Source: Candidatus Electrothrix scaldis
Lineage (GTDB): Bacteria; Desulfobacterota; Desulfobulbia; Desulfobulbales; Desulfobulbaceae
Length of the DNA: 64,000 bases
Direction of reading: 5' to 3'
NCBI GenBank assembly: GCA_033584155.1
Contig: CP138355.1
Span: 186,001-250,000 of the forward strand
Every line of letters starts with the position of its first letter. Within the stretch, counting starts at the first letter, position 1. The notes under the pieces are model-generated. The model was not told the DNA's origin. It did no database searches and saw only the letters and a list, made by a program, of their open reading frames with translations. Shown here one piece after another: positions 1 to 9,498 of the stretch. The position numbers and the translations under genes were made by a program.

Positions 1-645
1 GGGCGCGTGACGTTTTCTCAGGCAACACCGGATGGACAGCAGGTAGACTCCGGTGATGTGCTGATGACCGTCAGCGGGCCGGTTCGCAGCCTGCTCCGGG
101 GCGAGCGCGTGGCCCTCAACCTTATCCAACGGCTCTGCGGCATTGCAACCCTAACCCGTCAGTACGTGGATGCGGTGCAGGGACTCAAGGCCAGGATTGT
201 TGATACTCGTAAAACCACCCCAGGCCTGCGCATGCTGGAAAAATATGCCGTCCGGGTCGGCGGGGGCAGGAATCACCGCTACAGCCTCAGCGATGGCGTT
301 CTGATCAAGGATAACCATATTGCGGCCTGCGGCTCCATCCGCCAAACTGTGGAACGGGCACGGGCAGCAGTGCCGCATACCATCGCCATTGAGGTGGAGA
401 CCGATACCCTGGAGCAGGTCCAGGAATGCCTGGAATGCAGGGCACAGATCATCATGCTGGATAATATGGACCTCGACACCATGCGAAAGGCCGTCAGTAT
501 GATCAACGGCAAGGCCTTAGTCGAGGCCTCCGGTGGGGTCAACCTGGACACTGTGCGGAGCATAGCAGAAACCGGGGTGGATATTATCTCTGTCGGTGCC
601 CTCACCCACTCCGCCAGATCCTGTGATATCGGATTAGATTGGTAA
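1..645 (+). CDS. nadC: Quinolinate phosphoribosyltransferase, 5' end cut off
   Basis: This enzyme converts quinolinate and PRPP to nicotinate mononucleotide in de novo NAD synthesis, in the cytoplasm. The reading frame is open from base 1, so the N-terminal part (roughly 60-70 residues of a usual ~280) lies outside the window. Seen in the protein: RKTTPGLR followed by EKYAVR and GGGRNHR, then LIKDNH, which are the family's substrate-binding signatures, and the C-terminal barrel end with EASGGVN and ISVGALTHS. It ends with TAA and is followed by about 280 bases without a convincing gene. The identification is secure; only the start is unknown. Confidence 0.95.
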   Translation, partial: GRVTFSQATPDGQQVDSGDVLMTVSGPVRSLLRGERVALNLIQRLCGIATLTRQYVDAVQGLKARIVDTRKTTPGLRMLEKYAVRVGGGRNHRYSLSDGVLIKDNHIAACGSIRQTVERARAAVPHTIAIEVETDTLEQVQECLECRAQIIMLDNMDLDTMRKAVSMINGKALVEASGGVNLDTVRSIAETGVDIISVGALTHSARSCDIGLDW

Positions 646-928
646 TAAAAGCCAACAACATAGCTCCAGTAAAAACCAGCGCCTCTCTTCTCAGCTTCTT
701 GACTCCATAAAAAAATGGAAAATCGGCACGTCCTACATCACACGTTACTTTCTCCTCTCTATTATGTTTACCCTGTTCTATCTGTTAAAATTGCAGTACA
801 ATATTTGATATAGAAATATTATTTTTTCGACAACTACAATATTATAAACAGATACTATGTATCAAAGTACAAAAAAGGACCTCAAATTCGTCATGAAAGA
901 ATGACAAAGAAAGAGGCAAGGAGGAAGC

Positions 929-1270
929 ATGATTGTCTGTATCGTTGAACAACATGATCTTGTCGATTCTTCCGGTACCCCTACCGGCGAACAAGAACTC
1001 TTTGCCACCTATGCTATTGACCTTGAAACCCATAATATTCTCTCACTGCCGCACCTTTCACTCTGTCAACTTGATGCTGTCTATTCACCCTCGTTAGGGA
1101 GTTGGGTCATACAGTCGTAAGGGTACACAGCCTTACGGCTGTATGAAAAATTTGAGGGTATCGCGGAAGAAAAGAGAACGTAGGTCACTCGTTTTTTATC
1201 CGAAGCCTTCCTTGAGTTTCGGGAAATTCGCGAGCAGCAAAAAAACGCCCCGGAGCTTCGTAATGAATAA
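929..1270 (+). pseudogene. Small gene with two in-frame stops, upstream of the J-domain gene
   Basis: A strong ribosome binding site (aggagg) precedes ATG 929, and the frame is open for 63 codons to TAA 1118-1120. The same frame then continues as GYTALRLYEKFEGIAEEKRT, meets TAG 1181-1183, and continues through a charged helical stretch (FLSEAFLEFREIREQQ) to TAA 1268-1270. That final stop overlaps the ATG of the next gene (1263), as is usual for a coupled pair, which suggests that the full 113-codon frame was once one gene. The first stop lies inside an inverted repeat (1109-1143). The protein is not recognised. Alternatively 929-1120 is a complete 63-aa protein and the rest is chance, but the charged downstream stretch and the stop/start overlap argue against that. 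Confidence 0.5.
1109..1143. repeat. Imperfect inverted repeat inside the broken gene
   Basis: The arms catacagtcgtaagg and ccttacggctgtatg are complementary except for one G/T position, around an 8-base spacer. One arm carries the TAA that interrupts the reading frame. It could be a small palindromic insertion or an intrinsic hairpin. Confidence 0.5.
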
Positions 1271-1580
1271 AAAGGAATGGCAGGCCATTGAACAGGCCCG
1301 CGAAATATTGCACTTAGGCGGGCAGGCAAGTGCAGCTGAAATAAAGCAGGCCTATCACCTGATGTGCAAAAAATATCATCCAGACCGAGCAGCAGAGGAA
1401 AATAAAAAAAAGTACGCTGAAATTATGTGCCGTTTGACGGCGGCTTACGAGCTCCTCATGCGCTATATCAAACAATACCGATTTCCCCTGAAACCGGACA
1501 AAGATACCCTCTATGATCCTGAAGATTGGTGGATGAATCGTTTTGGGGATGATCCGCTTTGGGGAAGAAAAAAACGCTAA
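1263..1580 (+). CDS. Small J-domain (DnaJ-like) protein
   Basis: A 105-residue protein that is essentially one J domain, the module that stimulates ATP hydrolysis by an Hsp70. The HPD triad is at residues 39-41, preceded by a basic helix II (KQAYHLMCKKYHPD) and followed by helix III (YAEIMCRLTAAYELLM). The C-terminus is short and aromatic (WWMNRFGDDPLWG). ATG 1263 is chosen over the upstream in-frame ATG 1143, because it has a GGAG sequence 8 bases upstream and overlaps the end of the previous frame. It lacks the zinc finger and C-terminal substrate domains of true DnaJ, so it is a specialised co-chaperone; the client is unknown. Confidence 0.8.
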   Translation: MNKKEWQAIEQAREILHLGGQASAAEIKQAYHLMCKKYHPDRAAEENKKKYAEIMCRLTAAYELLMRYIKQYRFPLKPDKDTLYDPEDWWMNRFGDDPLWGRKKR

Positions 1581-1604
1581 AGAGAGAGGACAAAGCCGCA
1601 GGCA

Positions 1605-2432
1605 TTACAGGACCTTTTTTTGATAGATCCGAGCATTCTCATTGATCACCTTCATAGCCTCTTCCAAGCCGGAAAACCGGAGACTCTCCTTACTGCCGAG
1701 ACAAAAAAAACCGTCAAAGACCAGACTGTCCCGAAAAATATCCAAGACTCGTTTCTGTAAATTTTTATCAAAGTAGATCAAAACATTACGGCAGAGAATT
1801 AAGTGCATTTCACCAAAGACAGTATCTGTGACCAAATTATGGTTGGCAAAGGTAATATTCTTCTTCACCCTTTCCTGAATAACATGTCCTTCCTCTGCCA
1901 GGCTAAAATAATTCGTTAAGGCGTCGGTCCCTCCTGCCTGCTGATAATTTCCGGTAAAAGTCTCCACTTGCTCCAGGGAATAAACACCCTTCCTGGCTTG
2001 CTCTAAAGCAATATCATTGAAATCGGTTCCATAGACTATAGAGCGATCATACAGCCCCTCTTCCATAAGAAGGATGGCAATAGAATATGCCTCTTCCCCG
2101 GTGGCACAACCAGCAACCCAGACCTTGATATAGGGATAGGTTCGTAACATCGGCACGACCTCCTCCCTGATGCTCTGGTAGACAGAAGGGTCGCGAAACA
2201 TATCCGTGACAGTTACTGAAAACTCCCGGATAATCTTTTCCAAGAACGATTCATCCCGCAAAAGAGCAGGCAATATTTCCGAAAGATAACGGCAGCCATT
2301 GCTTTGGTATAAACTACGGGCTCGACGCTCGATAGAGGCACGGGCATAATGACGAAAATCATAGCCGTAGCGTTGCACCACAGCATCCAACAGGAGATTT
2401 ATTTCTATCTGCTCAATATCGGACTCATCCAT
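1605..2432 (-). CDS. cheR: CheR-type protein-glutamate methyltransferase
   Basis: A 275-residue SAM-dependent methyltransferase of the CheR family, which methylates glutamates of chemoreceptor-like sensors. It has the N-terminal all-helical CheR domain and the catalytic domain with the SAM loop VWVAGCATGEEAYS. Further signatures are EFSVTVTDMFRDP in the middle and LILCRNVLIYF near the C-terminus. It lies 20 bases downstream of a hybrid histidine kinase on the same strand and is probably co-transcribed with it. No chemoreceptor, CheA or CheB is in the window, so a role in signal-complex modification rather than classical chemotaxis is likely (inference). Confidence 0.9.
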   Translation of the reverse strand: MDESDIEQIEINLLLDAVVQRYGYDFRHYARASIERRARSLYQSNGCRYLSEILPALLRDESFLEKIIREFSVTVTDMFRDPSVYQSIREEVVPMLRTYPYIKVWVAGCATGEEAYSIAILLMEEGLYDRSIVYGTDFNDIALEQARKGVYSLEQVETFTGNYQQAGGTDALTNYFSLAEEGHVIQERVKKNITFANHNLVTDTVFGEMHLILCRNVLIYFDKNLQKRVLDIFRDSLVFDGFFCLGSKESLRFSGLEEAMKVINENARIYQKKVL

Positions 2433-2452
2433 ACCCCTGCCTCAATCAAGGA

Positions 2453-5400
2453 TCAGGAATACAACCACAGCCGCAGCAAGGCAAGAAGCCGCCCTGTGTC
2501 CACCGGTTTTGCAAGATAATCATTGGCTCCAACGGCAAGACAGCGGCTACGATCATCCTGCATGGCCTTGGCTGTCAGGGCAATAATGGGGAGATCCACA
2601 TACTGAGACTGCGCTCTGATCCTCTTGATGGTTTCGTAGCCATCCATAACCGGCATCATAATGTCCATCAAGACCAGATCAAACTCCTCCTGTTCCAACA
2701 TCTCCAACGCTCTGGAACCATCCTCTGCCTTCACTGTTTCCATTCCCCGGTCACGCAGGACCTTTGCCAAGGCAAAAATATTTCGCATATCATCATCAAC
2801 AAGCAGAACACGTTTGCCCTGAAAAATAGCATCGTCCTCATGAAGATTCCGAATCATGCGCTGTTTCGTTTCCGGGAGGGTACTGACCATACGATGAAGA
2901 AAAAGGGAAGCCTCATCAAGCAGGCGCTCTTCTGACATTGCCCCCTTTATAATAACAGAGCTCGCATACTGGCGGATCTCTGCGTTTTCCTCACGGGAAA
3001 GTCTCCTGTCTGTATAGATAATAATAGGAGGAAGAAAGACCTTATCCTTCTTGAGCTGGTGGAGTAGCGCAAGTACTGGCAGGTCGGAAAAATCAAGTCC
3101 CATAACCAGGCAATCATAACGATGGGTCTTCAGGGAGGCAGAGATTTCCAGGCCCGATGCAGCTTCTTCACTCTGCACATCATGATTGCCGATTAAGGCA
3201 ATAACGGCCTTCCTCTGCTCCGCATCCGGGTCTGCAACAAGGAGTTTTCTAATATGCTGTTGCGAATTCTTTTGGATATTAAGCAAGGCAAGCTCAAGCT
3301 GTTCTTGGCAAACAGGCTTTTGCAAGGCATCAACAGCACCTTTATTGCGCAGGGCCCGTTCACCAACCTCAGCAGCAGAGATAATATGCACAGGGATATG
3401 CCGGGTTTCGACCCGGTTTTTCAGGGATTCCAGCACCTCCCACCCAGAAAGATCAGGTAGCTGCAAATCAAGAATAATAGCTATGGGGAGATACCGTTCC
3501 GCCAGCATCAGCCCTTCCTCTCCGTTTGGGGTAGCGAGACATTTCAGCCCCTTTTCACGGCATTGGCGGACGAGCAATGCAGCAAAGCGCGCATCATCTT
3601 CAATAAGCAAAACGACCCTGTCTTTTTCCTGAATATTATCCCGGTCATCAGAAATCTTGGTTTCTTGCCCCCCTGGCACTTTTTCCGACTTTTCTGCCAG
3701 TTTCGGGGCTTGGAATAGGGTCCGCATCTCCGGGCAAGCGCAACGTTTTCCTGGAACGCTCTGTTCCGGCATGAGAACCATGTTAGTTGGAAGGTAGAGG
3801 GTAAAGGTTGTCCCTACGCCCTCATTACTCTCCATGCAAATCTCACCCCCGAGTAAGGAGGCCAATTCTCTGGAAATAGACAACCCTAGTCCTGTCCCCC
3901 CGTATTTTCGGGCCGTGCTGCCGTCGGCCTGCTGAAAGGCCTCAAAAATAATCTTCTGTTTTTCCAGAGGAATCCCGATCCCGCTATCTTGCACCGCTAT
4001 GGAAATAGTCTCTGGATGCCCCAAAGGAACAGAACACAGGGAAACAGCAACGCTTACCGTCCCATGCTCGGTGAACTTCAAGGCATTGGAGAGGAGATTT
4101 TTCAAGATCTGGTCTACCCGCTTTCCATCTGAACGGATGGTCCCCGGCACATCCTTGGCCAGATTGAACTGCAGGTTCAAACCTTTCTCCTCTGCCAGAT
4201 GCAAAAAGGTGCTTTGTAGTTCCGTCAATAAATCAGCAAGGACAATATCATCCTGCATCAGGATCATCTGGCCGGATTCAATCTTTGACAGGTCAAGAAT
4301 ATCATTAATCAAATAGAGCAAATCTTTGCCGCTTTTCCGAATAATCCTCACCGACTCGATATCATCCGCAGTCAGGTTACCCTTTCTGTTTTCTTCCAGG
4401 GTTTGCGCAAGTAAAAGCAGGCTGTTCAGCGGGGTTCGTAATTCATGGGACATATTTGCCAGAAACTCTGACTTGTACTTACTGGCCTTAGCAACTTCCT
4501 CTGCCTTCTGCTCTATCTCTATCCGAGACAGCTTGAGCTCTTCATTGGCCAGCTCTATTTTTTCCTTTTGCCGATTAAGCGACCTGTTTTTCTCTTCAAG
4601 CTGTTCATTGGTTGCCATCAGCTGATCCTGATTAGCCTGTAACTCCTCCTCTGAAGCCCGCAATCGTTGTGCCTGTTCCTCCAACTCCTCGTTAGCAGCC
4701 TTCAGCTCATCCTGCTGGGATTGCAGAACATCTGTCTGCTGGGTTGTAATAACCAGGGCGTCTTGCAGCTGCGTTCGGGCCTGGGCCCCATTAATGGCAA
4801 TGGCGAGTTTCTCACCCACGTTCTCAAGAAATGAAACCTGGAGCTCTGCCAGCTGGCCAAAGGTTCCCAGCTCCAGGACGGCCTTGACCTTATCATTATA
4901 AATAAAAGGAAAGACCACGATATGATCCGGTTTTCTCCCCCCTAAGGCTGAACTCACCTGAATATAATTTTCAGGAACTTGGGAAATAAAGATGGTCTTT
5001 TTCTCTAAAGCAGCCTGCCCAACGATTCCCTCACCAGGAAAAATTTGTTCGGCCAACCCCTCTCCGAAATTACAGGCATAACTAGCCTGCAAGTGAAGTA
5101 CATCTTTATCATAAATATACAAAGCACCAATCTGAGCCTCAAGATAGGCCGCGAGATAATTGATGATCCGTTTGGACAACTCGCTCAAGGACTGATCACC
5201 ACGAAGTTGATCATCAAGTTCCAGTTGACCGGTCTGGAGCCAATCATAGCGGTTATTCTCTTCCGCAGTCTGCTGCAAAGACATCACGGTTTTACGGAAG
5301 CTCTTGTTCAACTGCCCGATCTCATTGGAAGGAGCGGCAATCTCAAGTAGACTCAGGTCACCATCAGCAACCTGCTCAGACCAAAGGGTGAGCTGACGCA

Positions 5401-6529
5401 AGGGAGAGACAAGCCGGGTTGTTATCATCCAGGACAGCAGCAAAACAAAAACACCCGTGGTCACCACAAGTGAAATAACGATATATTTCAAGGATGAGGC
5501 CGAAAAAAAGGCCTCTTTTTCGTTTACCTCAGCAACAAGAACCCAATGAAGCCCCCACTTCTTCAAAAAATCCAAAGAACTGTACATACCAACAACTGGA
5601 ACACCTTGATAATTAGGATAAATGGATTTCTTTATCGTGCGGGGACCTGGGAAGCCTGATTCCGGGGCTTGATCAAGCAAACGATGCCATTTTTCATGTT
5701 CCTCTAGCCAGCGCCGGAGCAGAACCGTCTCTATTCGAGTTTGCAAAAGGGCGGAGTTATCCAATGAACGGAGCGTGGAACGTAATAAAGAATCTGCCCC
5801 CACTAAGTAGGTCTCACCAGATTCACCGAGACCGAAATGCGATTGCATATAGCTGTCCAGCTGCGTATAGGGCAGCTCAAAAAGCAACACACCTATCTCT
5901 GCACCGGTATCATCGTCTTCCAGAGCTCTGGCCACAAAATGAGAAATTTTCTTTTGTTCATGACCGTGCGGCCCGTAATCCGAAAGCGCACTGCGTCCGG
6001 TTTCCAGAGTCGTCCGGTAAGCAGCAAGCAAATTTCTGAGCTCATACCCCTCTGCGAAGATATTATCTCCAACATGCTGCTCAGATGCTGTATACAGCAC
6101 ATTACCATCCATATCAACAAGATAAATATCCTGATAGGCATGGGCAAGCTGATAGGCGCGCAGGGCATTCCCGCTCTCAGCATTGATAATCTCCCAATCC
6201 GTGGTGGTAATAAAATCCGGTAATGAAATATTGTTTTTCTTAAAAGCGGCATTGAGGCTCTTCATCATACTGACATTGGCAGAGAGTTCCGCCTGGAGAT
6301 TAATGCCGATATCTACTTCATTAAAATATTTTTTAATCAGCTCAAGCTTATACTCCATTGCCGCCCGCAGGGCTTCCGTTGTCTCATGCTGAAGACTTTC
6401 CGTAGCATTCTGAAAACTTATAAAACTAACAACCGATAAAGGCCCTAATGCGAGCAACAGAAATGTCAAAAAGAGTGTCCGGCCCAATCCGCCTCTGATA
6501 TGCATACTCTGTTCTTCACTTGCCTTCAT
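2453..6529 (-). CDS. Membrane hybrid histidine kinase with three receiver-like domains
   Basis: A 1358-residue sensor kinase. Order seen: TM helix (about residues 15-37), a large periplasmic sensor region of dCache type, TM helix (about 345-370), HAMP, a GAF domain (about 450-590), a long coiled coil rich in E, Q and L (about 600-690), HisKA with HELRTPLNS (His near 694), HATPase with DSGIGIP (about 851) and GGTGLGLS (about 880), then receivers. Receiver 1 (VLLIEDDA about 973, ILDLQLPD) and receiver 3 (VLLVDDDMRN about 1241, LVLMDIMMPVMDG) look competent. The middle one (LLVADPDAEQ about 1098) is degenerate. Downstream is cheR; upstream is a PhnD-type binding protein that may feed the sensor a ligand. 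Kinase and phosphorelay roles are firm, the signal is unknown. Confidence 0.93.
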   Translation of the reverse strand: MKASEEQSMHIRGGLGRTLFLTFLLLALGPLSVVSFISFQNATESLQHETTEALRAAMEYKLELIKKYFNEVDIGINLQAELSANVSMMKSLNAAFKKNNISLPDFITTTDWEIINAESGNALRAYQLAHAYQDIYLVDMDGNVLYTASEQHVGDNIFAEGYELRNLLAAYRTTLETGRSALSDYGPHGHEQKKISHFVARALEDDDTGAEIGVLLFELPYTQLDSYMQSHFGLGESGETYLVGADSLLRSTLRSLDNSALLQTRIETVLLRRWLEEHEKWHRLLDQAPESGFPGPRTIKKSIYPNYQGVPVVGMYSSLDFLKKWGLHWVLVAEVNEKEAFFSASSLKYIVISLVVTTGVFVLLLSWMITTRLVSPLRQLTLWSEQVADGDLSLLEIAAPSNEIGQLNKSFRKTVMSLQQTAEENNRYDWLQTGQLELDDQLRGDQSLSELSKRIINYLAAYLEAQIGALYIYDKDVLHLQASYACNFGEGLAEQIFPGEGIVGQAALEKKTIFISQVPENYIQVSSALGGRKPDHIVVFPFIYNDKVKAVLELGTFGQLAELQVSFLENVGEKLAIAINGAQARTQLQDALVITTQQTDVLQSQQDELKAANEELEEQAQRLRASEEELQANQDQLMATNEQLEEKNRSLNRQKEKIELANEELKLSRIEIEQKAEEVAKASKYKSEFLANMSHELRTPLNSLLLLAQTLEENRKGNLTADDIESVRIIRKSGKDLLYLINDILDLSKIESGQMILMQDDIVLADLLTELQSTFLHLAEEKGLNLQFNLAKDVPGTIRSDGKRVDQILKNLLSNALKFTEHGTVSVAVSLCSVPLGHPETISIAVQDSGIGIPLEKQKIIFEAFQQADGSTARKYGGTGLGLSISRELASLLGGEICMESNEGVGTTFTLYLPTNMVLMPEQSVPGKRCACPEMRTLFQAPKLAEKSEKVPGGQETKISDDRDNIQEKDRVVLLIEDDARFAALLVRQCREKGLKCLATPNGEEGLMLAERYLPIAIILDLQLPDLSGWEVLESLKNRVETRHIPVHIISAAEVGERALRNKGAVDALQKPVCQEQLELALLNIQKNSQQHIRKLLVADPDAEQRKAVIALIGNHDVQSEEAASGLEISASLKTHRYDCLVMGLDFSDLPVLALLHQLKKDKVFLPPIIIYTDRRLSREENAEIRQYASSVIIKGAMSEERLLDEASLFLHRMVSTLPETKQRMIRNLHEDDAIFQGKRVLLVDDDMRNIFALAKVLRDRGMETVKAEDGSRALEMLEQEEFDLVLMDIMMPVMDGYETIKRIRAQSQYVDLPIIALTAKAMQDDRSRCLAVGANDYLAKPVDTGRLLALLRLWLYS

Positions 6530-6611
6530 ACCGCAGCCTGTACGTCAATCGTTCTTTTGCTTTTTCTGTTCTCTAAGTTCTTAAAATTCTTCAAGTGGCT
6601 ACGTGTTGCTC

Positions 6612-7526
6612 TTATTCGCTCTTTTTTCTTTTACTCATTTTGCCTTTCTTATTTTTGGTCCCGTTCGGCGCATCGACGGTTTTCAGAAAATCTTCAACAA
6701 TGGTAAAATTTGACTCTGAGAGGTGCCGAAACCCTGCATAGACTAAGTCCTTACTCTGCACCTCTGGGGGCATATTTTCCAAAGCCGTAGCAAGCTGCTG
6801 GCATAAGGCTCCATCAACCTGACGATTGGCCACAAAACTTGGGTTCAGTATCGGGCCGATTCTCTTGATGCGCCGAAAGACTCTCCCGTATCGCTCCTCG
6901 GCACTCCAGATATTCGCATCATAGCTGACCCCTGTTTCCACCTCTCCCTCAGCTACCATATCTGTGACCCTTTCATGGGTACCGGCAAAGACAATCCGGG
7001 AAAAAAAGTCCTCAATAATAAAATTACTCCAGTTGAAATATCCCTTGGGATAAACATATCCCGAAGATGACAGCTTATTTGTAAAGGCAAAGCTCTTCCC
7101 CCGCAGATGCTTAACCTTTCTTATTTCCGAACTTTTCCGAGCTATAATCCAACTGAAATAATAAGAGGTGTTTTTTCCCTCTTCCGTAAATTGGGCCGTC
7201 GCCAAATACTTCAACTTAGGGCTCTCTCGTTTCAACTGGACATAGAGCACCGAACTGAGAAAGCCGACATCAAAACTCTCATCCTTCATTTTATTGACGA
7301 GTTCTTCGTAGCTCCTGGTAATAACCAGCTCAACATCCCTGCCGAGTTCATCAGAAAGATATTGTATCAAAGGCATAAATCCCTGCCTGAGCTTATCCCG
7401 GTAATAGTATGGAGCGGTGCCGATTATTAAGGCTTCTTTTTTTGCTTCCTTTGCCTGGGCAAGCCCAAAATCGATAAGGAGGAAAAACAGCCAGAGCAGC
7501 CCCCAAAGCATCTGATGTCTCTTCAT
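6612..7526 (-). CDS. PhnD/TctC-like periplasmic substrate-binding protein
   Basis: About 305 residues from the preferred start MKRHQMLW, with a hydrophobic signal peptide (LLWLFFLLIDFGLAQA) and then the phosphate/phosphonate-binding fold (IGTAPYYYRDK, DVELVITRSYEELV, FDVGFLSSVLYVQL). The C-terminus is very basic (NKKGKMSKRKKSE). The frame can be extended to 7556. No ABC permease or ATPase gene accompanies it; instead it lies 82 bases upstream of a dCache hybrid kinase on the same strand. A ligand-binding accessory of that sensor is therefore more likely than a transporter component (inference from context). Confidence 0.8.
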   Translation of the reverse strand: MKRHQMLWGLLWLFFLLIDFGLAQAKEAKKEALIIGTAPYYYRDKLRQGFMPLIQYLSDELGRDVELVITRSYEELVNKMKDESFDVGFLSSVLYVQLKRESPKLKYLATAQFTEEGKNTSYYFSWIIARKSSEIRKVKHLRGKSFAFTNKLSSSGYVYPKGYFNWSNFIIEDFFSRIVFAGTHERVTDMVAEGEVETGVSYDANIWSAEERYGRVFRRIKRIGPILNPSFVANRQVDGALCQQLATALENMPPEVQSKDLVYAGFRHLSESNFTIVEDFLKTVDAPNGTKNKKGKMSKRKKSE

Positions 7527-7580
7527 TATCCTTCTGACCTCACAATCTTTTGACACGTTTTTGCATTGTTCAGTCCTCTC

Positions 7581-9383
7581 CTACCTCCAGGACTCTTTCT
7601 GAAATTTTTCTATTCTGGATTTATAATACGTGAGATTTTCCGGGTCCAGCTGCGCCGCCTTTTCCTCGGTGGCAATAGCTTCTTCCAGCCTTCCATTCGC
7701 CCAGAGCGCCGTGGCCAGGGTATCAAGTATATAGCCTTGTTCAGAAAAACGAGCAGCTGAGTTGGCTAAATCCAGGGCACGGACCGGATCACGCATGCTA
7801 CTGTCTTCTGCTGTCAGAAGCAACCAGGCTATATTATTGGCAAGATCAGGAGAAACAGGCGGCATACGCAAGGCCTTCTCATAGGCCTGAATGGCCGCAG
7901 ACTCCTTGCCTTTTTTCACCATCAGATCACCGAACAACTGAAGCCAACGACTGTTTTTCGGTTCCTCTCGTAATTTTTCCTCAAGGATGACTTTGACATA
8001 ATGATCCTGTGAACTGTCATAGAGCTTTTCCGTGTCCAGATGATGCAGGGTCCAGGAGGTCACACCCATCAGGAAGAAATAAAGTACAAGACAGCTATAG
8101 ACCTTCCAGTCATGCAAACGAATATATTTGGGCTGCCGCTCACACTTTTCTAAAAAGTCAATCCGCTCGCCAATCCCAAAATGGTGCCAGTTCTTCTTGT
8201 CGCGAATATTACCGCTCATGGCCGCAATCTTTTCAAAAGAGCGGATCAAGGGGAAAGCAGTCTGTTGCGCCTTGAAGACATAGAGATCAGCCTGCCGCTC
8301 AAAATTCCTGATAAAATAGCCAAAGAGGAAACGAAAATACAGCAGCATCAGGGAAAAGAGGAGTATTGCCTCAAAAAAAGTCAGCAATTTTTCCCCTGGG
8401 ATATGGCTCCACATCAACACCCGATAAAACAGATCGTTATTAAGCAAGAGAAGACGGAGCGGTTCCGCCATTGCTTCTGCCAGCAAACTGAAGCCGAGAA
8501 AAAGAAAAATATACAGGACCAGATGATATCTCTTCACATGACCTATCTCATGGGCAAGAACCGCCTCCAGCTCATCCTGATCCAGAGCATCCAGCAGGGC
8601 CGGGGTCAACAGGAGGTACCTGAATCTGGGGATAATCCCCATGACCCCGGCAGTCACCATTTTCCCCTCAAATAAGGGCCAATAGAGAATTTGAGAAGAA
8701 AAATTCTGCCGACGAAAAAAACGCTCAATAGCAGAACGAAGGGGACCGGGTTCCATAGGAGTACATCGCCAGAGACGATGTACAACCGGCGGAAAAAGCA
8801 GGGCCAGAAACACGAGCAGGAGCAAAAAAACAAAAAGATCTCCCCAAGCCCCATTCAGCCAGCTCCCAAGCCATTGCAGAGAACTGCTCTTCAGCACATC
8901 AAGAACAAAAGACAGGACCAGCCAAGGAAGAATGATGGTCAGGTTCAGGCTGATATTATTGAGGACAAAATCGCGCGGGGTCACTGAGCTACTGAAAAGA
9001 CGCCGATAACTTGGCAGAGCCTGAAGCCATATCAGCACCAAGAAGCAGAGAAAAATCAGCACCCCGCCAAGGTTCGACAAGGTCGACAGGGTATTATTAA
9101 CGGAGAGGTACCGGGTATAGTACTTCAGATCAAAGACAAAGAAAGATGCAATAAAAAGAAGTGTTGCCAGGATAGATGCCTTTTTTTCCGCAGCAAAATA
9201 TCTTTTGGAGCTGAGGTACTGCGGGGTGGAGAATAACCTCCTGACAAAAAAAGAAAAGGCTGCTAAAAGCAGGCCAAAGAGGGGCAAACCGATCCAGGGC
9301 GCCACTCCTGGTTGCTCTGGCGCTGTGGCAGTGGAGACAACAAAAATCACTGCCAAAAAATATATTAAATTATTATAGATCAT
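7581..9383 (-). CDS. M48-family membrane metalloprotease with C-terminal TPRs
   Basis: A 600-residue integral membrane protein. Several N-terminal hydrophobic segments are followed by the zinc protease motif LAHEIGHVKRYH (HEIGH near residues 275-279), with the third ligand in NFERQADLY. After a last TM helix (about residue 430) come tetratricopeptide-like repeats (WLQLFGDLMVKKGKESAAIQ, then ANNIAWLL and LDTLATALWANGRLEEAI). HtpX/Ste24-like M48 enzymes act in membrane protein quality control; fusion to TPRs suggests an added protein-interaction role. It is on the strand of the sensor block but separated from the binding-protein gene by about 50 bases, so co-transcription is possible. Confidence 0.9.
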   Translation of the reverse strand: MIYNNLIYFLAVIFVVSTATAPEQPGVAPWIGLPLFGLLLAAFSFFVRRLFSTPQYLSSKRYFAAEKKASILATLLFIASFFVFDLKYYTRYLSVNNTLSTLSNLGGVLIFLCFLVLIWLQALPSYRRLFSSSVTPRDFVLNNISLNLTIILPWLVLSFVLDVLKSSSLQWLGSWLNGAWGDLFVFLLLLVFLALLFPPVVHRLWRCTPMEPGPLRSAIERFFRRQNFSSQILYWPLFEGKMVTAGVMGIIPRFRYLLLTPALLDALDQDELEAVLAHEIGHVKRYHLVLYIFLFLGFSLLAEAMAEPLRLLLLNNDLFYRVLMWSHIPGEKLLTFFEAILLFSLMLLYFRFLFGYFIRNFERQADLYVFKAQQTAFPLIRSFEKIAAMSGNIRDKKNWHHFGIGERIDFLEKCERQPKYIRLHDWKVYSCLVLYFFLMGVTSWTLHHLDTEKLYDSSQDHYVKVILEEKLREEPKNSRWLQLFGDLMVKKGKESAAIQAYEKALRMPPVSPDLANNIAWLLLTAEDSSMRDPVRALDLANSAARFSEQGYILDTLATALWANGRLEEAIATEEKAAQLDPENLTYYKSRIEKFQKESWR

Positions 9384-9498
9384 TCATAAAGCCAAATTGC
9401 TACGATATCTTCTGCCAGTTCACGAACACGAAATAACTATAGAAAAAGCATATCATCACCCGTCATTCGAAGTAAAGCACTTATAAAAGGTCTAGGCC

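Noticed and set aside
638-808. Open frame after nadC that would encode a 56-aa protein with a C-terminal TM helix
   Set aside because: The only in-frame start before the helix would be ATT and there is no ribosome site; kept only as a note.
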